Assembly: GCA_946011725.1 (NCBI GenBank)
Contig: CAMGBT010000001.1
Coordinates: 40,858 to 104,857 of the forward strand
Length of the DNA: 64,000 nt
Direction of reading: 5' to 3'
Source: an uncultured Bacteroidales bacterium
GTDB taxonomy: Bacteria > Bacteroidota > Bacteroidia > Bacteroidales > Muribaculaceae
The position numbers and the translations under genes were made by a program. Under the pieces are notes generated by a model that saw only the letters and a list, made by a program, of their open reading frames with translations, did no database searches and was not told where the DNA came from. Shown here in pieces: positions 10,993 through 20,105 of the stretch. Each line of letters begins with the position of its first letter. Position 1 is the stretch's first letter.

Positions 10993-12533
10993 TTTGCTGT
11001 AAGGGTTATGATTGGCACCAGCATTTCCTCCATGGATATGCCGCCATGTTGGAATGTACCGGTGTAATATTGTACATAGTAATTGTAATTATTCGGATAA
11101 GCGAAGAAATCGCGCCCGAGGGCGAAGATGTAGGCTGTGGACACGTTGGGCGTGGGCAGACCGAACGCTTCGGGGCGTTTGATTTCGAACACTTGGCGAT
11201 TGTTGTAGCTGAGATTTTTGCCCAGCTTGTAGCGCAGGTTGGTGTTGGTGTTCTTGTCGCCCACCACCTTGATGGGGTTGTCCACGCGGATGGTGCCGTG
11301 GTCGGTGGTGAGGATGATTTTGGCACCGGAAGCGGCTATGCGGCGGAAGAGTTCGAGCACGGGCGAATGGCGGAACCACGACTCGGTGAGCGAGCGGTAG
11401 GCGGCGTTGGTCGATGCCAATTCGCGAATCATTTTTGATTCGGTACGCGCGTGCGAGAGCATGTCGATGAAGTTGAGCACCACCACGTTGAGGTCGTGGG
11501 TGAGCAATTGGTTGAAGTCGCGCAGCAAGCGTTCGCAGCCGGCCGAGTCGTTGATTTTGTTATATGAGAACGAATCCTTGCGGCGGAAGCGTTCCAACAG
11601 CGTTTGAATCAGAGGCGACTCGTTGAGATTCTTGCCCTCTTCGGAGTCGTCGTCAACCCACAATTCCGGGAACATTTTCTCAATTTGGCGCGGCATCAGC
11701 CCGGAGAAGATGGCATTGCGGGCGTACTGCGTGGCCGTGGGAAGGATGGTGGTGTAGAGTTGCTCGTCGAATGTGAATGTGTCGGCCAGCAGCGGGCGGA
11801 TGGTGAGCCACTGATCCAAGCGGAAGTTGTCGATGAGGATGAAGAACACCTTCTCGCCGGCGTTGAGCAGGGGGAACACGCGGCGCTTGAACAGGGTGGG
11901 GCTCAGCTCGGGGCCGGTGCTATCTTCGTCTAACCAGCTTTGGTAATTGCGGCGCACCCACTTGCCGAATTCGGCGTTCGCCTCGTTCTTTTGCATCTGC
12001 AACATTTCGTCCATGTTGGTGTCGGCCTCGGCCAACTCAAGTTCACGGGTGATGAGTTTGGTGTAGAGCGCGTACCAGTCGTCGATGGTCGATGCGGAGT
12101 TGATGTCTTGCGAAATGAGGTTGAACTCTTGGCGGTAGTCGCGGGTGGTTTGTTCGGAGATGAGGCGGTCGCTATGGAGCAGGCGCTTGAGAGCGATGAG
12201 AATTTGGTTGGGGTTGACCGGCTTGATGAGATAGTCGGCAATTTTGTTACCAATAGCCTGATTCATAATGTTTTCCTCCTCGCTTTTGGTGATCATAATC
12301 ACCGGGGTGAGGGGCGAAATTTGCTTCAGACGGCTGAGGGTTTCCAGACCGGTGAGGCCGGGCATGTTCTCGTCGAGAATGATGAGGTCGAACTGTTGCT
12401 GTTGGAGCAAGTCGATCACGTCGTGGCCATTGTTGGCGGTGGTCACGTCGTAACCTCGAGAGCGGAGGAACATTATGTGGGGTTTGAGCAGGTCGATTTC
12501 GTCGTCGGCCCAAAGGATAGAGTAGTTATTCAT
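10989..12533 (-). CDS. porX: PorX-like response regulator with PglZ/alkaline-phosphatase-superfamily domain
   Basis: Receiver domain ILWADDEIDLLKPHIMFL...LIILDENMPGLTGLETL...MITKSEEE...DYLIKP, then a PglZ-type C-terminus (FFILIDNFRLDQW, ILTTDHGTIRVDNPIKVVGDK). Confidence 0.88.
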   Translation of the reverse strand: MNNYSILWADDEIDLLKPHIMFLRSRGYDVTTANNGHDVIDLLQQQQFDLIILDENMPGLTGLETLSRLKQISPLTPVIMITKSEEENIMNQAIGNKIADYLIKPVNPNQILIALKRLLHSDRLISEQTTRDYRQEFNLISQDINSASTIDDWYALYTKLITRELELAEADTNMDEMLQMQKNEANAEFGKWVRRNYQSWLDEDSTGPELSPTLFKRRVFPLLNAGEKVFFILIDNFRLDQWLTIRPLLADTFTFDEQLYTTILPTATQYARNAIFSGLMPRQIEKMFPELWVDDDSEEGKNLNESPLIQTLLERFRRKDSFSYNKINDSAGCERLLRDFNQLLTHDLNVVVLNFIDMLSHARTESKMIRELASTNAAYRSLTESWFRHSPVLELFRRIAASGAKIILTTDHGTIRVDNPIKVVGDKNTNTNLRYKLGKNLSYNNRQVFEIKRPEAFGLPTPNVSTAYIFALGRDFFAYPNNYNYYVQYYTGTFQHGGISMEEMLVPIITLTAK

Positions 12534-12535
12534 AG

Positions 12536-15500
12536 TCAGGGGAGATTATTGAGAAGTGGGTCATCTTCGCCTTCGGAGCCTTGGAGGATAGGCGAAGGCT
12601 GTTGCGGGGTGGAAGCGGGCGCTTGCGGCTGAGCGGCCGGCTGCTGCGCGGCGGGCTGCTGAGTGGGCTGAGCTTGCGGCTGAGCTACTGGCTGAGTAGC
12701 CGGCTGAGCGGCCGGTTGCTGCACGGGTTCAACGGTCGGTTGCGCGGCCGGTTGTTCAAGCGGTTGCTGCTCGGCGGGTTGCTCAGCGGGTTGTTGCTGC
12801 GGCTCTTCCGGCTCTAATTCTTCGTATTCAAATTCGCGGTATTCCTCGAACTCGAAGTTCTCTTGCTGCAGGAAGCGGAAGTACTCCTCGAACGAGCGGC
12901 CTTGGTCGAGCAATATCTTGAAGTTGGCCTCGGAAATAACCACCGGACGCACGCCCGCGGGTAAGCGAAATTCAGAATCGGATGCAGCCACACGGCAGTA
13001 GTGTCGCAGTTCGTTGAGGTTATCGAACGGCTTGATGATAATCATGCCGAGGCGGCCGAAGTTAAGCTGTTCCAAGTCGAAGTCCTTCACCACGAACGAA
13101 CGGAAATTGTGGCGCGCAATGAGGTAGAGCAGGCCGTTGGACGACACCGAGTCAGTGGCGAAAGTCATTACCAACACTTGCCGTTGGTTGTCGTCGAGCA
13201 CGAAGTTGGCTTCGCCCTCGGCGGTGAGGGTGGAGTCGTTGGTCAAGCGCATGTCCCAAATCATGCCGCGCATATTTTCGCCGCCGGATTGGAGCTCGCG
13301 CCCGGAAGCCATACCTTTGAGCCAAGCTGAGGCTATGGGCGTGATGTCGGTGTCGGGATAGCGTTCGAGCAACTCGCGCAGCACGGTGTTGAACTCCTCG
13401 GTGCGGTGCTCGGTGACGTAAGCCAACGCGTGCAGGAACATAAACTTGGGCATGATTTTGCTGAGCGGATAGCGCTCCTGCATGATGGCGTAATTATCGT
13501 GCACGGTTTGGTTGTCGTTATCCATATATGCCTGATACGTAGCATCATACAGCTCGTGTTGGCGTTGGTCCATTTGGCGCAGATTCTCGATGTAGTTGGG
13601 GTCGCGCAGGGCCATGCCGATGGGCGAATCGGCAAAGTTGTCAAGGATGAGCTGACGATACACCTCGGCATCCGCGGTGCGGTTTTGGCGCACATACATC
13701 AAGTACATATTATAATAAGTGTCGAGGCGGTACTCGTTGTCGGGGTAGTCGGTGAGCAGGCGGGTGAACTGGGCGGCCGAGGCGTCGAAGTCCTCCAACC
13801 GATCCTTGAGAATCACGCCCATATTGTACAGCCCTTCCTGAATGACCTGATGAGCTGTTTGTCGTTGCTCCTCGGTGGTGGGGATTTGGGCTAAGTAGTA
13901 CTCGGGATAGTGCGGGTCGGAAGCGCGTTCGGACGCTTCGGTGGCGCTGTCGGATGGTGCATCCTCGGCGGCGGTGGCTTCGCCGTCGGCGCTTTCGCCA
14001 TCGGTCGGCGCATCGAAGTCCTCGGTGTTGAACTGCTGCTTGTTGCGGCGGCGCCAGTTGTCTTCCAATCGGCGTGCACCCCACTTGCGTTGGAACTCGG
14101 TCTTGCCCGCGTTTTTGGTGGAGGTATTGTAGAAGTACCACGAGTTGTCGCTGTTGATGTTGAACTGCGCGGGCGCAGCCGACGAGTTGCCCTGTTGCTG
14201 CGCTTGGTTGGCTTCGGCATTGGCCAAATGCTCGGCACGGCGTGCGGCTTCAGCCTCCTCGCGCTCCTTCTGATTGAGGTCCTCGATAATCTTGTTGATG
14301 ATTACCATTTGCTCCTCGGGCGAGAGGGTGGACAGGTGCAAAAGTGAGTCCTGCAACTGCACGTTCTCGGAGTATACCGACAGCTGGTCGAGCACGTCGG
14401 AGCGGCGCTTCAATAGCGCGCGGTTGGGGTAGTCGTCGGGCAATTGGCCGATGGCTTCGGCATAACACGGCTGGGCCAAATTGTAGCGCCGTTGGGCAAA
14501 GTACAGCTCGCCCAAGGTGATTTGGGCGATGGCTTTGTCGATGCCGTTGCGAGTGGAGTTTTCCACCGCAAGTACGTAGTTTTCAATGGCTTGCGTGGTG
14601 TCGCCGCGGGTGAGGTATAGATTGCCGATGGCGTAGTAAATTTGGTCGCGGTATTCTTTGTTGCGGTCGTAGCGGAGCATACGGCGCAGGGCTTTCACCT
14701 CGGGGGTGATGTCTGCGCCCATGTACACCTCGCTCTGGTGGATGCGTGCGTTGAACTTGGTGCGGTAGGGCGCGGATGCAGACGAGCCGGCACGGCGGTA
14801 AGCCTCGTAGGCCTCTTGGTTGCGACCTAAGCGAGCGTAGACTTGGCCCAAAAGGAAGTTCAGCCGCGAGCGTTGCGAGCCGTGGGCGGCCTCGGCCGAC
14901 CGTTGCAAATAGGGCAATGCTCCCTCGTAGTCGCGGCGGTGGAGAAGAAGGTCGGCACGGGTGAAGTCGGCCAATTCTTGCAAATTTTTGTGGCCTTCGA
15001 GCTGATTGTCCTTGATGCGGTTAAGGATCACTTCGGCCTCAAACAGCCAGTCCATGCACACGTATGACCGCGCTTGCCATATCTCGGCCTCAGTCACCAC
15101 TTCGGGCAGCCAAGTGAAGTGCTTGGAGATGTAGAAAAAGGTGGACGCCGCCCCGGCAAAGTCGCCGTTGTAAAACTGGCTACGGGCCATCATCAACCAC
15201 GCGTTGTGGATGAACGGATTGTACTCTTCGCGGGTGTAGAATGCCTTCTGCTCCGGGGTGAGTCGGCCGCCCTTGCGTTTGGGCCGTTTGCGAATGGAGC
15301 GCAGTTGGATAGCCTTCTGACCCTTCTCAATGGAGCGGGTGAAATCGCCGGTGGGTTGGGGCGCTTGTTGGTTGGCACGCGCTTCGGCCGGGTGCATGTA
15401 CAGCAGTTGCGAGTAGTCGTCCTCGTACTTGTTCTCCATGTCCTCCAAGGTCTCCACAAAGTGCTTGTTGCCGTTGTAATAGATATTGTAGCGCGTGATA

Positions 15501-15625
15501 AAAGCCTGATAGCGACGCGATGCCGCCGTGTTCTTGTTAGGCGAACACGAGGCAATCACCGCCACCAAGGCTATCGCCACCGGCAGCAGTACCGTCCATC
15601 GTGATATATGCTTGAATGCGCTCAT
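12536..15625 (-). CDS. Lipoprotein with TPR repeats, PorW/SprE-like T9SS component
   Basis: MSAFKHISRWTVLLPVAIALVAVIASCSPN lipobox, many TPR-like segments, position next to porX-like gene; Q/P/A-rich C-terminal tail. Confidence 0.8.
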   Translation of the reverse strand: MSAFKHISRWTVLLPVAIALVAVIASCSPNKNTAASRRYQAFITRYNIYYNGNKHFVETLEDMENKYEDDYSQLLYMHPAEARANQQAPQPTGDFTRSIEKGQKAIQLRSIRKRPKRKGGRLTPEQKAFYTREEYNPFIHNAWLMMARSQFYNGDFAGAASTFFYISKHFTWLPEVVTEAEIWQARSYVCMDWLFEAEVILNRIKDNQLEGHKNLQELADFTRADLLLHRRDYEGALPYLQRSAEAAHGSQRSRLNFLLGQVYARLGRNQEAYEAYRRAGSSASAPYRTKFNARIHQSEVYMGADITPEVKALRRMLRYDRNKEYRDQIYYAIGNLYLTRGDTTQAIENYVLAVENSTRNGIDKAIAQITLGELYFAQRRYNLAQPCYAEAIGQLPDDYPNRALLKRRSDVLDQLSVYSENVQLQDSLLHLSTLSPEEQMVIINKIIEDLNQKEREEAEAARRAEHLANAEANQAQQQGNSSAAPAQFNINSDNSWYFYNTSTKNAGKTEFQRKWGARRLEDNWRRRNKQQFNTEDFDAPTDGESADGEATAAEDAPSDSATEASERASDPHYPEYYLAQIPTTEEQRQTAHQVIQEGLYNMGVILKDRLEDFDASAAQFTRLLTDYPDNEYRLDTYYNMYLMYVRQNRTADAEVYRQLILDNFADSPIGMALRDPNYIENLRQMDQRQHELYDATYQAYMDNDNQTVHDNYAIMQERYPLSKIMPKFMFLHALAYVTEHRTEEFNTVLRELLERYPDTDITPIASAWLKGMASGRELQSGGENMRGMIWDMRLTNDSTLTAEGEANFVLDDNQRQVLVMTFATDSVSSNGLLYLIARHNFRSFVVKDFDLEQLNFGRLGMIIIKPFDNLNELRHYCRVAASDSEFRLPAGVRPVVISEANFKILLDQGRSFEEYFRFLQQENFEFEEYREFEYEELEPEEPQQQPAEQPAEQQPLEQPAAQPTVEPVQQPAAQPATQPVAQPQAQPTQQPAAQQPAAQPQAPASTPQQPSPILQGSEGEDDPLLNNLP

Positions 15626-15650
15626 TAACAATATAACGGCAAATTTGTCA

Positions 15651-17693
15651 CTATATTTTATTTGAAGCGGACGAAGACGCGGCCGTGGCACCCGCGGGGT
15701 AGGCCACACGGGTGTGGTACATGGTTTGCAAGCGGCGGATAAACGCCTCCTTGATGGCTTTGATGTCGCGCAGGCAGAGAGTGGAATCAGCGTGCAAGCC
15801 TTCGGCTATTTGAGCGTCGACCAAGCGATTAACCAATTCCACAATCGATTCGCGGGTGTACTCTTTGAGCGAGCGCGAGGCCGCTTCCACCGCATCGGCC
15901 ATCATCAGCACCGACGTCTCGCGCGAGCGCGGATTCGGCCCCGGGTAGGTGAAATCTTTCTCGTCGTCGGGCGTGTGGTCGGGATTGGCCTGGCAGTGAG
16001 TGAAGTAGAAGTATTTAGCCTTGCCGCAGCCGTGGTGCTCGCGGATGAAGTCGATGATAATCTCCGGCAAGCCGTGCTTTTCGGCCATGCGCACACCTTC
16101 GGTAACGTGGTCGATCACAATCTGCGCACTCTGGCGCGGTGTCAGCGCATCGTGCGGATTCACACCGTGCTGATTTTCAGTGAAAAACGCCGGATTTTTC
16201 ATCTTGCCGATGTCGTGGTAAAGCGCTCCGGCGCGCACCAGTTCTTCGTTGGCACCGATGGCGCGGGCGGCATCGGCGGCGAGGTTGCTCACGCCCATTG
16301 AGTGCTGGAACGTGCCCGGACAGTTGTCGCTCAACTGCCGCAGCAACGGCTGGTTGATATCGGAATACTCCACCAAGGTCACCACCGACACGAAGCCGAA
16401 CAATTTCTCGGCTGCAAACATCAGCAGATAGGCCATGGAAGTGAGTAATGCATTGATACCGAGGATAATAGCCATACGCCACGAAAAGCCTTCCACCACA
16501 CCGTTGAGCATCAGTTCCATAGCTACGTATGCTCCCACGTAAGCAGCCGCCACGGCCAACGCCATGCGCATCAATTGCGAGCGGCGGCGCAGCTCTCCGA
16601 GGGTGTAAATCGCTATGGCTGAGGCGGTAAAGTGCAGCGCCACATATTCCAAGGGGTAGGGCGCTATCGGTGCGCACAGCAGGATGGTTATGATGGCCAC
16701 CGCCAAGGCCGTGCGCCCGCCGAAGAAGGCTACTACTAAGACCGCCACGATGGCCATAGGCACGATGTACAACCCGCCCGGCAGGTATTGATACAGCGCC
16801 ACTGTGAGCAACACAAACACTGTGACAAGCGAGAAGATGAAGATGAACGCCCGAATGTTGTCCGCGATGCGCGGCACTAACATTATTAGATATGTGAACA
16901 GCACGCCAAGCAGTAGCGACACGTAAAGCACCCGCCCTAACAGCATCATCAGCGACGACCGCTGGTCGGTGGAGCTGTTGTCCTCCATCAGTTGCTCGTA
17001 AGTGCGCAGGTTGGTGAAGTCTTGCGCGGTGATGATGTCGCCCTTGTTGATGATGGCCTGACCTTGGAGTATCACGCCGCGGTCTGCTGTAAGCAGTTGT
17101 AACTCAGCGCTGTACATGCGCCGACTCTCGTGCCCGTTGTAAATCACATTGGGCTGAATCAGTTCGGGAATATCGTTGGCTACGACCATTCGGCGCACGT
17201 TGTTGTCCGGAATGATGCTATCCAAGTGCGAGAAAAATTCGCGCGGAGAAGTGAGGTTGGCCGTGGAGATGTCGTGCATCACGTTGCCATTAATGATGCG
17301 GATGGTGCGCAACTTCCCGCTCCGGATTTGGGCCATTACGGAGTCATCAACCACACCTGTGGTGTATATCTGACGAATAACCTTGGCCACGTCCTCGCGC
17401 ATGAACACCATCGTCTGTGGCAAGGAGGCCACCACGCTGTCGGCCTTCTGTTTGTTGATGGTGAACACGGGCCGAAATGCCTGATTCAGTGAGTCTTGCA
17501 TCGCTCTGACGGTGGCTGAATCGGTGTGGATGGGGATGTCGAACGGCGCTATCAGTTGAGCGTAATTCCACGGACGCCCTTGCTCGTAATGGAAGTTGGT
17601 GGAGCGATCGTGTGGATAAAACCACACAATCAGCACCATAGCCGCTACGGCTATTAACAATTTCTGAATCAGTGATTTATCCGGTCGTTTCAT
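15651..17693 (-). CDS. 7TM receptor with intracellular HD hydrolase (PgpH-like)
   Basis: N-terminal extracellular region, 7TM block, then HD domain with ALYHDIGKMKNPAFFTENQ, IREHHGCGKAKYFY. Confidence 0.9.
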   Translation of the reverse strand: MKRPDKSLIQKLLIAVAAMVLIVWFYPHDRSTNFHYEQGRPWNYAQLIAPFDIPIHTDSATVRAMQDSLNQAFRPVFTINKQKADSVVASLPQTMVFMREDVAKVIRQIYTTGVVDDSVMAQIRSGKLRTIRIINGNVMHDISTANLTSPREFFSHLDSIIPDNNVRRMVVANDIPELIQPNVIYNGHESRRMYSAELQLLTADRGVILQGQAIINKGDIITAQDFTNLRTYEQLMEDNSSTDQRSSLMMLLGRVLYVSLLLGVLFTYLIMLVPRIADNIRAFIFIFSLVTVFVLLTVALYQYLPGGLYIVPMAIVAVLVVAFFGGRTALAVAIITILLCAPIAPYPLEYVALHFTASAIAIYTLGELRRRSQLMRMALAVAAAYVGAYVAMELMLNGVVEGFSWRMAIILGINALLTSMAYLLMFAAEKLFGFVSVVTLVEYSDINQPLLRQLSDNCPGTFQHSMGVSNLAADAARAIGANEELVRAGALYHDIGKMKNPAFFTENQHGVNPHDALTPRQSAQIVIDHVTEGVRMAEKHGLPEIIIDFIREHHGCGKAKYFYFTHCQANPDHTPDDEKDFTYPGPNPRSRETSVLMMADAVEAASRSLKEYTRESIVELVNRLVDAQIAEGLHADSTLCLRDIKAIKEAFIRRLQTMYHTRVAYPAGATAASSSASNKI

Positions 17694-17695
17694 AA

Positions 17696-19921
17696 TTACT
17701 GAATGCGATTAACCGACTTGATGCCGGGGATGGTTACTGCTTGGTTGCACAATTGGCGCACGGCCTCCACCGATGGGATGCGTATCCACAAATCGCAGGT
17801 GAACACCTCGGCGGCCGCTTCGATGTTGAGCTTGCGGATGTCAATAGCCAAGTGGGTGGAAATCAGGTGGATAAGCTCCTGAAGGATGCCGCGGCGGTCG
17901 ATGCCTTCGATGTGGATGTGAGCCATGAATCGGCCGCCGGTGGTTTCCCAGCGGGTGGCCACGATGCGCGGGCCGTATGAGGCTTTAAGTACTTGAGCAT
18001 GAGGGCAATCGAGGGTGTGGATTTCCACGGTGTTGTCGTCGCGAATGAAGCCCAACACGTCGTCGCCCGGCACCGGCGAGCAGCAGTCGGCCGTCACAAA
18101 GTTGCCCTTGCCGCTCTCGTCGCACTTGAGCACGTAAATTTCTTTGGGGTTGATTTTGGCCGGCTCTTCCTGCGTTTTCTTGCCGAAACGGAGGAATTTG
18201 CTCAGCAAGCCGGTGGCTGTGGAGGCTTCGGCCGGCTTGCGCAGCGCCTTCACCAAGAATTCGCCCATGATGATTTCTTCGTTGCCGAGTTGGAAGCAAA
18301 GGTCCTCGCGGTTGGCGATGTGGAATGTGCCTAAAATCTTGGAAATCACGGCGTTGGTGTCGGGAATATTGTGCTCAGCGAGCCATTCGCGCAGAATCTC
18401 GCTGCCGCGAGCGGTGATGGGCTGGCGCATCTTGCGCAAGGCCGCACGCAGGCGTGTTTTGGCGTGAGCGGTCACCAGGAAATCGGCCCACTCGGCTTGC
18501 GGCACCTGCGTTTGCGAGGTCAGAATCTCAATTTGGTCGCCCGACGACAGGCGCGCGCTCAGCGGCACCAGTTTGTGGTTCACCTTGCCCGCGATGCAGT
18601 GCATGCCCAACTCGGTGTGCAGCGCAAAGGCCGCATCCAGCACCGTGGCGCCAGCCGGCAGCGTCTTCAGCTCGCCCTTGGGCGTGAACACCACGATTTC
18701 CGACGAGAACAGGTTCAGCTTCACCGTGTCTAAGAAGTCGATGGCCGACGGTTCCGGGTTGTCCAAAATGTCCTTAATGGTTTTCAGCCAAGCATTTAGC
18801 TCCGATTCTTCATCGCCTTCGCCGATTTTGTATTTCCAGTGAGCGGCGAAGCCTTTTTCGGCGATTTCGTCCATGCGGCGGCTGCGGATTTGCACCTCCA
18901 CCCAGTTGCCGTCCGGGCCCATCACGGTAAGGTGAAGTGCCTGATAGCCATTGGCTTTGGGCGTGGAAATCCAGTCGCGAGTGCGGTCGGGATGAAGGCG
19001 GTAAAGGTCGGTGATGGCCGAGTAGATGCGCCAGCACAGCGCCTTCTCCTCCTTTGGTTCGGGGCAGTCGAAGATGATGCGCATGGCATACAGGTCGTAC
19101 ACCTCCTCAAACGGCACGTGCTTCGTCTCCATCTTGTTCCAAATCGAGTAGACGGATTTCAGACGCGCTTTCGCCTCATACTTCAGCCCCATATTATCCA
19201 GACTCGCCTTAATCGGCGCGGAGAAGTCGGTGTACACTGCCGAGCGGCGTGCCTCGCTCTCCTGAATCTTCTTGAGAATGTTATCGTAAACGGCAGGATG
19301 CTCATACTTGAAGGCCAAATCTTCCAACTCCGTTTTGATAGCGAACAACCCTAAGCGGTGGGCCAACGGCGCGTAGATATAGAGCGTCTCGCCGGCGATT
19401 TTGTACTGCTTGTTCGGCGCCATCGACCCTAACGTGCGCATATTGTGCAATCGGTCGGCCATCTTCACAAGCACCACGCGAATGTCCTCGCTCATAGTCA
19501 GCAGCAGTTTGCGGAAATTCTCCGCTTGCGCCGATGCTTTATCGCCGAAAATGCCACCCGAAATCTTGGTGAGACCTTCCACCAACTGTGCTATCTTCGG
19601 GCCGAAATGTTGCGCAATATCCTCCACCGTGTAGTCGGTGTCCTCCACCACATCATGCAGCAGAGCAGCGCAAATCGAAGTAGAACCGAGCCCGATTTCG
19701 CGCGAGGCGATGCGTGCCACCGCTATCGGGTGCAGAATGTACGGCTCGCCCGAGCGACGGCGCACACCGCTGTGCGCCTCCTTCGCAAATCGGTACGCTC
19801 GTTCTATGATCTCCACCTTCTTGCGGTGGTTCGACTTCAGATAGCCATCCAGCACGTCGGCAAACGCCGCTTCTATGATTTTATCCTCCTCTTCCGGGGA
19901 GCGATGAGTAAGTTCATTCAT
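17696..19921 (-). CDS. RelA/SpoT family (p)ppGpp synthetase/hydrolase
   Basis: HD motif ICAALLHDVVEDT, synthetase YDLYAMRIIF, ANGYQALHLTVMGPDGNWVEVQIRSRRMDEIAEKGFAAHWKYK, TGS and ACT domains. Confidence 0.95.
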   Translation of the reverse strand: MNELTHRSPEEEDKIIEAAFADVLDGYLKSNHRKKVEIIERAYRFAKEAHSGVRRRSGEPYILHPIAVARIASREIGLGSTSICAALLHDVVEDTDYTVEDIAQHFGPKIAQLVEGLTKISGGIFGDKASAQAENFRKLLLTMSEDIRVVLVKMADRLHNMRTLGSMAPNKQYKIAGETLYIYAPLAHRLGLFAIKTELEDLAFKYEHPAVYDNILKKIQESEARRSAVYTDFSAPIKASLDNMGLKYEAKARLKSVYSIWNKMETKHVPFEEVYDLYAMRIIFDCPEPKEEKALCWRIYSAITDLYRLHPDRTRDWISTPKANGYQALHLTVMGPDGNWVEVQIRSRRMDEIAEKGFAAHWKYKIGEGDEESELNAWLKTIKDILDNPEPSAIDFLDTVKLNLFSSEIVVFTPKGELKTLPAGATVLDAAFALHTELGMHCIAGKVNHKLVPLSARLSSGDQIEILTSQTQVPQAEWADFLVTAHAKTRLRAALRKMRQPITARGSEILREWLAEHNIPDTNAVISKILGTFHIANREDLCFQLGNEEIIMGEFLVKALRKPAEASTATGLLSKFLRFGKKTQEEPAKINPKEIYVLKCDESGKGNFVTADCCSPVPGDDVLGFIRDDNTVEIHTLDCPHAQVLKASYGPRIVATRWETTGGRFMAHIHIEGIDRRGILQELIHLISTHLAIDIRKLNIEAAAEVFTCDLWIRIPSVEAVRQLCNQAVTIPGIKSVNRIQ

Positions 19922-20054
19922 AACAGTTCGCAATTAAAAATAGCCAAACTTCACATTAAGCCACAAATTTACAAATTTTTCCCAAATCCCACAAATTTTT
20001 TTTGCCATCCACTTTCGCCTTCCCCAATATTCGCCGGTCGCGGGCTGCAAAAAA

Positions 20055-20083
20055 GAAGAGTTCGGTATGGTACCGAACTCTTC
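20055..20083 (-). terminator. Rho-independent terminator downstream of the adhesin-like gene
   Basis: Perfect 13-bp inverted repeat GAAGAGTTCGGTA-tgg-TACCGAACTCTTC with an A-run on its left (T-run on the minus strand). Confidence 0.8.
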
Positions 20084-20105
20084 CGTTTAACGCGGGTGGG
20101 CGTTG

